A stretch of DNA of 64,000 nucleotides from Crocinitomix sp. (lineage in GTDB: Bacteria; Bacteroidota; Bacteroidia; Flavobacteriales_D; Crocinitomicaceae). The translations under genes and the position numbers were made by a program. This document shows positions 53,802 through 62,658 of this stretch, piece after piece. The stretch is from positions 1 to 64,000 of the forward strand of contig WTCE01000023.1 in NCBI GenBank assembly GCA_013138735.1, given 5' to 3'. The stretch's first letter is position 1; every line of letters starts with the position of its first letter. Below the pieces are notes generated by a model that saw only the letters and a list, made by a program, of their open reading frames with translations, searched no databases and was not told the origin of the DNA.

Positions 53802-54755
53802 TTAATTAATTAATCCTCTACCTGTTTTTTTAAGCTCTCCACGCTCTTCTAAAAGCGGAATCGCTTTATCCAAAATTCCATTAATAAAAACTTGACTTTT
53901 TGGCGTACTGTAAAACTTAGAAATTTCAATGTATTCGTTCAGCGTTACTTTTTTCGGAATGGATGGTTGAACTTTGAGCTCTGTGAGCGCCATCTTTAAT
54001 AGAATTACATCCATTTTAGCAATCCTGTCTAGTTCCCAATTTTTGGTCAACTCATCTATAATAGCCGTATTCGCATCATCCAATTCAGCTGCCTTACGCA
54101 CAATTGTTTTTACAAAACCTAATTCGTCTTCTTTGTCCTTATAAAGGTCTAACATAGCTTTGTTAACTGTATCATCCGCTTTAAACTGTTTAATAGTCTT
54201 CAAGACCATTGAACACATCAAATCAATATCATCCAACCAAAAAATACTTTTGTCTTCAAAATAATCATGAATTAGTTCAAAATTCGCAATTTCTTTCTTA
54301 AACAACTCTACAATAAACTCTTTATCACCTTCAAACGATTGATTCTCGTCTTCCATATAATTTTTGTACAGCTCAGAATCAATTATATGCAAGAATAATT
54401 TTCGCATTAAATCGTTTTCGACAGCACCTGTCCAATTCACCTTATTTTCCTCCGATCTTCTTCGTAAATCGTTGTTTTCCAGTAAAAGTTGAACAATCTC
54501 ATTATTCACAAATTTACGGTTAGGTGTTAAGTCATCCTCTGTTGGTCTTACCTTTTTCAATCTATCCTCAATTCGCTGAGAAGAAAAACGGTTCACCTCT
54601 TCAAATGTCAATAAAAACCATAAATAGAGATCGTACATACGATCAATAGAGGTTAATAATTCCTTCTCCGACTTTAAAATATCCTCATCTTCAGTTTGAA
54701 AAAAGGCGTAAAGCACTTGTAATACTTTAATACGTAAATGACGTCTGTTTAACAT
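53802..54755 (-). CDS. nusB: Transcription antitermination factor NusB
   Basis: A 317-residue NusB, much longer than the E. coli 139-residue protein because Bacteroidota NusB carries an N-terminal extension. The N-terminus has RRHLRIKVLQVLYAFFQ, and the C-terminal part has the NusB fold (WELDRIAKMDVILLKMALTEL ... LNEYIEISKFYSTPKSQVFINGILDKA). It helps NusE form the rRNA antitermination complex. The order in the operon is typical. Confidence 0.95.
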   Translation of the reverse strand: MLNRRHLRIKVLQVLYAFFQTEDEDILKSEKELLTSIDRMYDLYLWFLLTFEEVNRFSSQRIEDRLKKVRPTEDDLTPNRKFVNNEIVQLLLENNDLRRRSEENKVNWTGAVENDLMRKLFLHIIDSELYKNYMEDENQSFEGDKEFIVELFKKEIANFELIHDYFEDKSIFWLDDIDLMCSMVLKTIKQFKADDTVNKAMLDLYKDKEDELGFVKTIVRKAAELDDANTAIIDELTKNWELDRIAKMDVILLKMALTELKVQPSIPKKVTLNEYIEISKFYSTPKSQVFINGILDKAIPLLEERGELKKTGRGLIN

Positions 54756-54765
54756 GCTTTTTTTT

Positions 54766-55863
54766 CTACATTGGTAATTTTACCTGCCCTATTGCTGCAA
54801 TGCGTTCTTCCGCCATTTTGTTTGCAATCTTATAAGTTGGTAAATTACCACTATTTGATCTATTAATTATATTCAATGATGTATCGTAAATTTCAGCTGC
54901 CTTGTGCATTGCCCATTCTGCCGATAATCCTTTTACTTCTGCATAACAATTAATTACACCACCAGCGTTTAACATAAAGTCTGGTACATAAATAATTCCT
55001 TTCTCTTTCACTAATTCGCCGTGAACTGTTTCATCTTGTAATTGATTATTCGCTGCCCCAGCAATTATCGAACATTTCAATTGAGACAACGTGTAATCAT
55101 TTACCGTTGCACCAAGCGCGCAGGGCGCATAAATATCCATGTCAATGGTATAGATTTCATCTAATCCAACAACATGCGCACCATACTTGTCAGCAACGTT
55201 TTTTAGAGTTGCATCATGAATATCAGTAATGTAAATATCTGCATTTTCTTTCGCTAAATACCCAACTAAATATTCTCCAACGTGACCAACACCTTGTACT
55301 GCAATCTTTTTTCCTGCTAATGAATCTGTTCCGAATTGAACTTTTGCCGCAGCTTTCATCCCCATATAAACACCATAGGCCGTAACAGGAGATGGATCGC
55401 CACTTTTACCAGGCAAACCAACAACGTTATTCGTTTCCATATGCACCCAAGTCATATCCTGTGGAGAAATTCCTACATCTTCTGCTGTAATGTATTTTCC
55501 GCCTAATGATTCAACAAATTTTCCAAACCTTCTAAAAAGTGCTTCGCTTTTTTGCTTTCGAGAATCGCCTATAATTACAGCTTTCCCTCCACCAAGATTT
55601 AAACCAGAAATCGAATTCTTATACGTCATCCCTCTTGATAAACGCAGTACATCATTCAACGCTTCCAATTCATTATTATAATTCCACATTCTTGTTCCGC
55701 CAAGTGCAGGACCAAGTGTCGTATTATGGACAGCGATAATTGCCTTTAAACCAGTAGCATTATCATTACAGAACAACAACTGCTCGTGGTTATACTGAGA
55801 CATTCTTTGAACTACTGGGTTATCAGCTAATTCTGATTCTTTAATATCTTTTACTTCAAACAT
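54766..55863 (-). CDS. Leucine/Glu/Phe/Val dehydrogenase family protein
   Basis: A 365-residue amino acid dehydrogenase. The N-terminal domain has LGPALGGTRMWNYNNELEAL and the catalytic-type Lys in GLNLGGGKAVI. The NAD-binding domain has VQGVGHVGEYLVGYLAKE, and later APCALGATVN and GAANNQL. Length and motifs fit leucine dehydrogenase, which oxidatively deaminates branched-chain amino acids. It is the first gene of the nusB-DUF1573-yajC operon and divergent from the ABC exporter. Confidence 0.93.
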   Translation of the reverse strand: MFEVKDIKESELADNPVVQRMSQYNHEQLLFCNDNATGLKAIIAVHNTTLGPALGGTRMWNYNNELEALNDVLRLSRGMTYKNSISGLNLGGGKAVIIGDSRKQKSEALFRRFGKFVESLGGKYITAEDVGISPQDMTWVHMETNNVVGLPGKSGDPSPVTAYGVYMGMKAAAKVQFGTDSLAGKKIAVQGVGHVGEYLVGYLAKENADIYITDIHDATLKNVADKYGAHVVGLDEIYTIDMDIYAPCALGATVNDYTLSQLKCSIIAGAANNQLQDETVHGELVKEKGIIYVPDFMLNAGGVINCYAEVKGLSAEWAMHKAAEIYDTSLNIINRSNSGNLPTYKIANKMAEERIAAIGQVKLPM

Positions 55864-56001
55864 AATATTATATTGAGGTTATAAATTTATATTGGTAGTC
55901 TATTATTCCTATTCTTGATTGCATTAAAACAATCTTCTTTCGTGTCATTTTGATTGCAAATAAATGTTCCAACAGGTTCTTTCTAAAACGAATCTTTATC
56001 G

Positions 56002-56009
56002 TAACTTTG
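56002..56009 (+). promoter_or_regulatory. -7 element before the ABC exporter
   Basis: TAACTTTG (TAnnTTTG) lies downstream of the earliest ATG at 55964, so it argues for the ATG at 56048 as start, 38 bases later. Confidence 0.6.
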
Positions 56010-56047
56010 CACTCGATTTTTTGCGCTACAAAAGTACTAAATTTTAC

Positions 56048-57829
56048 ATGTCTTCATTATTCTATTTAAATAAATATTTGGTCAAGTATAAATGGCGCCT
56101 AATACTTGGCACTGTTTTCATTTTTATCTCCAATATTTTTTTCGTTCAACAGCCTGAAATCCTGAGCGAAGCGATAAATACAATAAGTGGTCAATTAGAG
56201 ACTGGAGAAGAAAATACGAAGGAATTAATTCTTAAAACTGCCCTTACCCTAGCTGGATTTTACATGTTATTGGCTGTTTTAAAGGGTGTATTTTTATTTT
56301 TAACACGACAAACCATTATTGTCATGTCCCGGTTTATTGAATATGATCTAAAAAATGAGATCTATGATCAATACCAACGTTTGTCATTTAATTTTTACAA
56401 AAAAAACGCTACGGGTGATTTAATGAACCGCATTAGTGAGGATGTTTCTAAGGTTAGAATGTATTTAGGACCTGGGATTATGTACACGATTAACCTTTTC
56501 TTTTTGTTTGGTTTGATTTTGTACAAAATGATTTCAAAAAACCCAGAATTAACGCTTTACGTGCTACTTCCACTTCCAATAATGTCGCTATTGATTTATT
56601 TTGTTAGCAGGGTTTTAAATAAAAAAAGTGAGCGCGTTCAATACCAACAGTCCTTACTATCAACCATTGTACAAGAATCTTTTTCTGGAATTCGCGTCAT
56701 AAAATCGCATGTAAAAGAAAAGCAAGTTCAGGGGAAATTTGGTCGCGAAGCGGAGAAGTACAAGGAAAACTCAATGAAATTGGCCCTAACAAATGCCTTT
56801 TTCATGCCTACCATTATTTTATTAATCGGAATTAGCACGATTTTAACCATTTATATAGGCTGCTTGCAAGCCAATGCAGGAATTATTGATCGTGGAGAAA
56901 TTGCGGAATTTGTGCTTTATGTAAATATGTTAACGTGGCCATTTGCCTCAGTTGGTTGGGTAACATCAATTGTTCAACACGCCTCAGCATCTCAGAAAAG
57001 AATTACAGAGTTTTTAGAAGAAAAGCCAGATTTAGATGAGAACTTTGATAAAACTGAAACGGTTAGTTTTTCAGAGAGTATTAATTTAAACAATGTCAGC
57101 TTAACTTATGAAAATTCAGGAGTTACGGCGCTTGACGGAATTTCTTTATCCATAAAAAAGGGACAAACCATTGGCATTATTGGACGGACAGGCTCAGGAA
57201 AATCTTCTTTAGCCTACTTATTTATGCGTTTACTTGATCCTACCGAAGGTGAAATCCGGATTGATAAATCAGACCTTAGTCAGGTTAATTTGTCTAGCTG
57301 GCGGCGTTTGCTGGGCTACGTTCCGCAAGAGCATTTTTTGTTTTCAGACAGTATAAAGAACAATATAATTTTTGGTGCGAATACGGATGAAATTAGTGAT
57401 GAAGAAGTCTATGAATATGCGCGAAATGCTGGCATTCATGACACCATCATGAATTTCCCTGATAAATATGAGACATTGCTTGGCGAGCGCGGAATCAATT
57501 TATCTGGAGGACAAAAGCAACGTTTATCTATTGCGCGAGCATTAATTAAAAAGCCAGAAATTTTACTTTTTGATGATTGTTTATCGGCTGTGGACAACGA
57601 AACGGAAGAATACATTTTACAATCCATCAAAAGTGATTTAACTGAAAAAACGGCAATTATAATTAGTCACCGAATTTCGAGTATCAAATATGCCGATACG
57701 ATTATTGTTTTAGATGCAGGCAAATTAGTGGAACAAGGCGACCATAAAACACTACTAGCTCAAAAAGGCCTTTATTATGATACGTTTAAACGGCAAGAAA
57801 TTCAAGCCAAAGAAAATAAACAGTCATGA
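56048..57829 (+). CDS. ABC exporter (MsbA-like), fused permease and ATPase
   Basis: A 593-residue half-transporter. Six hydrophobic helices fill the first 310 residues. The nucleotide-binding domain has Walker A GRTGSGKS (379-386), the Q-loop VPQEHFLFSD, signature LSGGQ (485-489), Walker B ILLFDD and the H-loop ISHR. It would export lipid or another hydrophobic substrate as a homodimer. An earlier ATG at 55964 would add 28 residues but lies before the promoter element, so 56048 was chosen. The SpoU and ttcA genes follow with overlaps. Confidence 0.93.
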   Translation: MSSLFYLNKYLVKYKWRLILGTVFIFISNIFFVQQPEILSEAINTISGQLETGEENTKELILKTALTLAGFYMLLAVLKGVFLFLTRQTIIVMSRFIEYDLKNEIYDQYQRLSFNFYKKNATGDLMNRISEDVSKVRMYLGPGIMYTINLFFLFGLILYKMISKNPELTLYVLLPLPIMSLLIYFVSRVLNKKSERVQYQQSLLSTIVQESFSGIRVIKSHVKEKQVQGKFGREAEKYKENSMKLALTNAFFMPTIILLIGISTILTIYIGCLQANAGIIDRGEIAEFVLYVNMLTWPFASVGWVTSIVQHASASQKRITEFLEEKPDLDENFDKTETVSFSESINLNNVSLTYENSGVTALDGISLSIKKGQTIGIIGRTGSGKSSLAYLFMRLLDPTEGEIRIDKSDLSQVNLSSWRRLLGYVPQEHFLFSDSIKNNIIFGANTDEISDEEVYEYARNAGIHDTIMNFPDKYETLLGERGINLSGGQKQRLSIARALIKKPEILLFDDCLSAVDNETEEYILQSIKSDLTEKTAIIISHRISSIKYADTIIVLDAGKLVEQGDHKTLLAQKGLYYDTFKRQEIQAKENKQS

Positions 57830-58296
57830 AAAAAAAGTGGGATATAAAGGACGAGTCCTTCTTTGGAATTGGGGTTTATCAACCTAAAACCGAACATAAT
57901 ATTGGTACTTTATGGCGATCAGCTATCATACTTGGCGCCTCATTCATCTTTATTATTGACGGTAAATACAAACCCCAAACCTCAGACACGCAAAAGACTT
58001 GGTCAAAAATACCTTTCTATAGATATGACGACTTTGACCACTTTTATGGGACTTTACCCTACTCTACACAACTTGTAGGTGTTGAAATGGATTCTAATTC
58101 ACAATCAATTTGTACCTTTGCGCATCCGCTAAGAGCAGCTTATTTGCTAGGCGCGGAAGATAACGGATTACCACAGGCCGTTGTGGACAGATGTCATCAC
58201 CTAATACAATTACCTGGTGAAAGTTCTTTAAACGTTGCAGTAAGTGGTAGTTTAGTAATATATGATCGAGTACAAAAATGGGAATTGAAGCAATAG
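57826..58296 (+). CDS. SpoU/TrmH-family RNA methyltransferase
   Basis: A 156-residue SPOUT-fold enzyme that transfers a methyl group to a tRNA or rRNA ribose from S-adenosylmethionine. The three family motifs are [11 protein letters not shown] (motif 1, with the conserved Asn and Arg), [11 protein letters not shown] (motif 2) and [14 protein letters not shown] (motif 3). Its ATG overlaps the ABC gene stop by ATGA (57826-57829), and its end overlaps ttcA by 19 bases. The RNA target cannot be told. Confidence 0.92.
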   Translation: MKKKWDIKDESFFGIGVYQPKTEHNIGTLWRSAIILGASFIFIIDGKYKPQTSDTQKTWSKIPFYRYDDFDHFYGTLPYSTQLVGVEMDSNSQSICTFAHPLRAAYLLGAEDNGLPQAVVDRCHHLIQLPGESSLNVAVSGSLVIYDRVQKWELKQ

Positions 58297-59126
58297 ACGA
58301 AAAAGCGCTGAAAGCAGCTGAGGAGAAGCTAAATCGAAAAATTAAAAAAACGGTTTGGAACGCGATCAATGATTTTGATATGATTCATGATGGCGATAAG
58401 CTAATGGTATGCATGTCTGGAGGAAAGGACAGTTATACAATGCTCGACATTCTGATGCAAATTCAAAAAGCATCCGTCTTTAATTTCGAAATTATTGCGG
58501 TTAATTTAGATCAAAAACAACCTGGTTTCCCAGAGGAAGTACTTCCAAATTATTTAACGGAAGTTGGTGCCAATTTCGAAATAGTAGAAAAAGACACCTA
58601 TAGCATAGTTAAAGAAAAAGTCCCTGAAGGTAAAACTACTTGTAGCCTTTGTTCTCGTTTAAGAAGAGGAACTTTGTACGAAGCAGCGGAACGTTTAGGT
58701 TGTAATAAAATATGTCTTGGTCATCACCGTGACGATATTTTGGAAACCTTCTTTTTGAATTTATTCTTTGCAGGGAAAATTGAAACTATGCCTGCCAAAT
58801 TCATCACAAATGATAATCGTTTTGTGGTATTAAGACCTTTGGCTTTCGTTAAAGAAAGACAAATCATTGAATATGCTGGATATAAAAAGTATCCAATTAT
58901 TCCTTGTAACTTATGTGGCGCACAAGAAAACTTGCAACGCCAAGTGGTTAAAAAAATGTTGCAAACTTGGGATGAAAAATATCCAAATCGTTCTGAGATT
59001 ATGTTCACCGCTTTAAAGAATATTTCACCAACACACATGTTCGATACAGACTTGTTTGACTTTAAAAATCTGAAATCTAAAGTTATGGGTGATGTTAAAG
59101 CGGGCACTGAGTTTGAAATGCTTTAG
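58278..59126 (+). CDS. ttcA: tRNA 2-thiocytidine biosynthesis protein TtcA
   Basis: A 282-residue ATP-pyrophosphatase-type enzyme that forms 2-thiocytidine at tRNA position 32. It has the PP-loop SGGKDS (47-52), CxxC pairs C122/C125 (CSLC) and C210/C213 (CNLC), [17 protein letters not shown] and an [11 protein letters not shown] segment. The E. coli enzyme has Cys122, Cys125 and Cys222 as cluster ligands; three or more Cys are present here in the same regions. It overlaps the SpoU gene by 19 bases. Confidence 0.93.
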   Translation: MGIEAIDEKALKAAEEKLNRKIKKTVWNAINDFDMIHDGDKLMVCMSGGKDSYTMLDILMQIQKASVFNFEIIAVNLDQKQPGFPEEVLPNYLTEVGANFEIVEKDTYSIVKEKVPEGKTTCSLCSRLRRGTLYEAAERLGCNKICLGHHRDDILETFFLNLFFAGKIETMPAKFITNDNRFVVLRPLAFVKERQIIEYAGYKKYPIIPCNLCGAQENLQRQVVKKMLQTWDEKYPNRSEIMFTALKNISPTHMFDTDLFDFKNLKSKVMGDVKAGTEFEML

Positions 59127-59298
59127 GGCCATATTGGACTTTCAATAGATTAATTGGAATTTGAAGCGATAAAAAATGCCTCAGCAATTATTCATGAAAA
59201 GATGTTACATCTTAGAATTCAACTTTTGTTAATGTCAACACGATAATAAGCAAGCTATAATTGCGTTTGATAGAAAACATAATTTAACCAAATACATT

Positions 59299-59871
59299 AT
59301 GATTTTCAGAAAAAAATTGCCCTATTTATTTATTCTCACTTTATTGGTTGCAAGCTGTAACAGAGAAAAATTTGACACTGAAGACTCTGATTTTCAAAAC
59401 ATCTATAATAATTTAATTGATGATGGAAATGATTGGGAAGTTACAATGGATACAGAGGTACATGCATATGATTTTATTCTCAGTGAGGATCGAACGATAA
59501 AATCAATTGGCTATCAGAGTCATAGTGACTTGACATCAACTGAATATGTAATCGGAATTTTGAACAATATTGATTCTTCTATCGTCTACAGTGAAGGACA
59601 TCTGTTTAACTCAGACGATATTTCATATGCTATACCATCATCAACGGTTAATCTAGAAAGTGGCGTACCTTATACCATAAGCAGAATTCAAACAAATTGG
59701 GCAACATATATCACCCAAACAATAGGACATGGAGTTAGAACTGATTCCACCCATTATCCCGTTTCAAATGGTGTCTTGACAATTACTGAGACAAATTCCC
59801 ACGATTATGGTGAGACAAATTACTATTTAACGGATTATATCCTTCCTCGAATTGATTTAGTATTTGAATAA
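59299..59871 (+). CDS. Lipoprotein, possibly with a DUF4082-like domain
   Basis: A 190-residue protein with a lipoprotein signal (KLPYLFILTLLVASC, Cys about 20). The mature part is beta-rich; YDFILSEDRTIKSIGYQSHSDLTSTEYVIGIL is reminiscent of the DUF4082 beta-sandwich family. This is weak. It is followed by the bidirectional terminator at 59894. Confidence 0.65.
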   Translation: MIFRKKLPYLFILTLLVASCNREKFDTEDSDFQNIYNNLIDDGNDWEVTMDTEVHAYDFILSEDRTIKSIGYQSHSDLTSTEYVIGILNNIDSSIVYSEGHLFNSDDISYAIPSSTVNLESGVPYTISRIQTNWATYITQTIGHGVRTDSTHYPVSNGVLTITETNSHDYGETNYYLTDYILPRIDLVFE

Positions 59872-59893
59872 ATTAATTAAATTTACTATGCAT

Positions 59894-59926
59894 AAAAAAA
59901 GGCGATTCCAACGAATCGCCTTTTTC
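59894..59926. terminator. Bidirectional terminator
   Basis: Stem AAAAAGGCGATT/AATCGCCTTTTT with a 6-base loop and A/T runs on both sides lies between the convergent stops at 59871 and 59946. Confidence 0.92.
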
Positions 59927-59945
59927 ATTTAAGTACTTTTAATTA

Positions 59946-62516
59946 TTATCTCACAAGTTGAACCGTACCTTGGCCTTTAAAGACTGAGTTATTGGTTGAT
60001 ACAGCCTCATAGGTATAGAAATAAACGCCGTGTAGGCAGTCATCTCCATTTCTATCTGTTCCGTCCCAGCCTTGTGTAATGTCATCCATTTCTGCAACAA
60101 CAACTCCCCAACGATTAACAATAACGCATTGGAACTCTTTTATTGCAGCTGATGAAAATTCGAATGTGAATAAATCATTGATGCCATCCTCATCTGGTGA
60201 AAATATATTTGGTGCTATAAACTCTGGTTGTTCGTGCACAATAAGGGTTTTACAAGTTGTATCTGTACAACCATTTTTATTGGCAGCAACTAAGCAAACC
60301 TCATATACTGCCTCACCTGGATAAACCGTATCCACCACTTCAAAAAAGTCATGCGTTAAATACCAACTGGCATTGTTATATCCTAAGTGCCAAAAGAAAC
60401 TTGTGTCTGAACTTGGGTTATTCGGATTAGCAAAATTTTCAGATTCATTGACGAAATTAACAATAGCTAATTCTGTTCCTTCACAATCAGTATTTAATTG
60501 ATCAGAATTAACAGTAAAGGCCGCAATCGGATTTAATGAATCTACCACAACAATGGCAGTTAAAACGCAACCATTCGCATCAGTCACATCAATAGTACAT
60601 GGACCAGGATTAAGTCCTCCCCAAGTTGAATTATCTGTGATATCTCCATCCTCATTAGTCCATTCGTAGGTATAATCAGGTGTTCCACCAGAAGCTGCGG
60701 CGAATACTACGCCATTACCAGATTGATAACCGAATAAACGACAATAAGCCGGTTCAAAGCCCAATTCAGAAAAAACCAATTCGGTTGGTTCTGTAATTGT
60801 AAAGTCAATTACGTTAGAACAGCCATTATCATCATTAATTGTAACTGTATAATCTCCAGCAGGCATTCCGTAAGCAGAATCAACTCCAACACCTTCATCT
60901 CCAAAATAATTTGGTGCCCAGTAAAAAGAAATATTATCTAAGTCGCCTTGTGCATTATATACAGGTCGAATTACAGCTGACCCAGTAGAATCTCCATAAC
61001 ATAATGGATTGGTAATTGAAATATCTGCATGTAATGAATCAGGTTGTCCAACTGTAATTTCTAATGAATCAATACAATCGCCACTTGAAGCATATACCCA
61101 ATAAGTTCCTGCATTCATACTATTATAAGTTGCACCTTCAACGGGATTGTCTGGCACCCAAACATAATCTGCATCTCCAACACCTGATGTAACTGTAACA
61201 GATCCGTCTGAAAAGCCATAACACGTTGGTTCGTTAAATACTTCTATTTCTAAATCTAAGGCAATTGAACCCATGATATAAATTTCAGACGTGTATTGAC
61301 AACCGTTGTCATCTTCGATACAAATTTCATAGGTGTTTTCACATAAATCGGTAAAAGTTCCCACGGCTTCTGAAGTCGCACAATCATCAATACTAAAGGT
61401 ATAAGGTCCTACTCCACCCGTTGCTTCTAAAACTATTTCGCCAGAGCAATCTACATTACAAACTCCATCTGTAATGGTCTCTGTCACAACTATTTCTGAT
61501 GGCTCAACCAATTCTACTTCAATTTCTGCTGTACATCCGTTTTCATCTGTTACTGTAATCGTATGTGTTCCGGCTCCAAGTCCTGTAAATTCACCTGATG
61601 CAACTGGACCTTCTCCAATATCATACGTTAAATCTCCTGTTCCGCCAGATCCACCAATTGTAATTGCGCCATCTGTTTCACCGAAACAAGAAATGTCTGT
61701 TTCTAATAAAATAGTGCCTTCAACAGCATCAGGTTCAGTAATTGTAATCACTAATGTTTCAACAACACCGTCGCCATCTGTTACTTCAACCTCATAAGTT
61801 CCTGCACACAAATCTTCTGCAGTTATGTCTGTTCCACCTCCTGCTTCTGCATCCCATAAAAATGTATAGGGCGGAGCTTCACCTTCTAATACGGTTGCTG
61901 AACCATCACAATCACCATTGCACGTTACATTGGTTGTTTCATAGCCACTTGTTGCTACTACTGAATTACTACAAAGGGCAACTAAACTTCCTGAAGCACC
62001 ACCTGGGCCTGAAATTGTCACTGCGGTATAAGGTGCAGGATTGTTCACTCTAAAAGCACCACCACCACCATCTGGTCCAGCAAGTGCACCACTCGTAATA
62101 ACATTACCAGCTACAGTTGTAAAACATGAACCTTCATCAATAACATCTGGAATATCACCTCCATCAACTGTCACAGTAAACACTTCGTCTGTTCCAGTTC
62201 CAGTTGCTGTAATGATAAAAACAAGATCATTTACAGGCTCACTAAAATCAAAGGTATAGGTAAATGCACCTGCCGCTCCAACATAAATTGAAACTGGCGG
62301 AGTTGTAAATCCGCAAGATGTCCATGCTGTTGGATAGGTCGAAACTGAACCCGTCCAGGTTGACGTAACTGAGACGCCATCCAATATAGTTGGTGGAACC
62401 ACAGATTCATCACAATCAATTTGGGCAGTTGCTAATAGTGGGAATAAAAATAGCCCAAACAATAATCCTTGTTTGTACCACTTTTTATTTGCCTGTTTGT
62501 TTTTAATCAATTTCAT
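59946..62516 (-). CDS. Large secreted type B T9SS protein with SprB-type repeats
   Basis: An 856-residue exported protein. The ATG at 62516 gives a long signal peptide (KQGLLFGLFLFPLLATAQ); a TTG at 62537 is the only earlier start. SprB-type repeats begin near residue 200 (TCNGDCDGSATVLEGEAPPYTFLWD, DISCFGETDGAITIGG, CNVDCSGEIVLEATGG, PTCYGFSDGSVTV, LCYGDSTGSAV). The last 90 residues (IAPNIFSPDEDGINDLF ... VQLVR) are the gliding-motility-associated C-terminal domain. From about residue 490 on it is closely similar to the protein at 300-3365, including EPAYCRLFGYQSGNG. Probably a surface adhesin or cargo. Confidence 0.9.
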   Translation of the reverse strand: MKLIKNKQANKKWYKQGLLFGLFLFPLLATAQIDCDESVVPPTILDGVSVTSTWTGSVSTYPTAWTSCGFTTPPVSIYVGAAGAFTYTFDFSEPVNDLVFIITATGTGTDEVFTVTVDGGDIPDVIDEGSCFTTVAGNVITSGALAGPDGGGGAFRVNNPAPYTAVTISGPGGASGSLVALCSNSVVATSGYETTNVTCNGDCDGSATVLEGEAPPYTFLWDAEAGGGTDITAEDLCAGTYEVEVTDGDGVVETLVITITEPDAVEGTILLETDISCFGETDGAITIGGSGGTGDLTYDIGEGPVASGEFTGLGAGTHTITVTDENGCTAEIEVELVEPSEIVVTETITDGVCNVDCSGEIVLEATGGVGPYTFSIDDCATSEAVGTFTDLCENTYEICIEDDNGCQYTSEIYIMGSIALDLEIEVFNEPTCYGFSDGSVTVTSGVGDADYVWVPDNPVEGATYNSMNAGTYWVYASSGDCIDSLEITVGQPDSLHADISITNPLCYGDSTGSAVIRPVYNAQGDLDNISFYWAPNYFGDEGVGVDSAYGMPAGDYTVTINDDNGCSNVIDFTITEPTELVFSELGFEPAYCRLFGYQSGNGVVFAAASGGTPDYTYEWTNEDGDITDNSTWGGLNPGPCTIDVTDANGCVLTAIVVVDSLNPIAAFTVNSDQLNTDCEGTELAIVNFVNESENFANPNNPSSDTSFFWHLGYNNASWYLTHDFFEVVDTVYPGEAVYEVCLVAANKNGCTDTTCKTLIVHEQPEFIAPNIFSPDEDGINDLFTFEFSSAAIKEFQCVIVNRWGVVVAEMDDITQGWDGTDRNGDDCLHGVYFYTYEAVSTNNSVFKGQGTVQLVR

Positions 62517-62658
62517 ATGGTAATAGGTTGTGCGCAATCTTCAACAATTCTGTGTTCGACTGCAACATCTACAATAAAGAAACGCATTAATCGATCAATT
62601 CGTTGCGTAAAGCAGAAATAAATTATAATAATCGTTTAGGAAATTAGCCTGACGGCAA

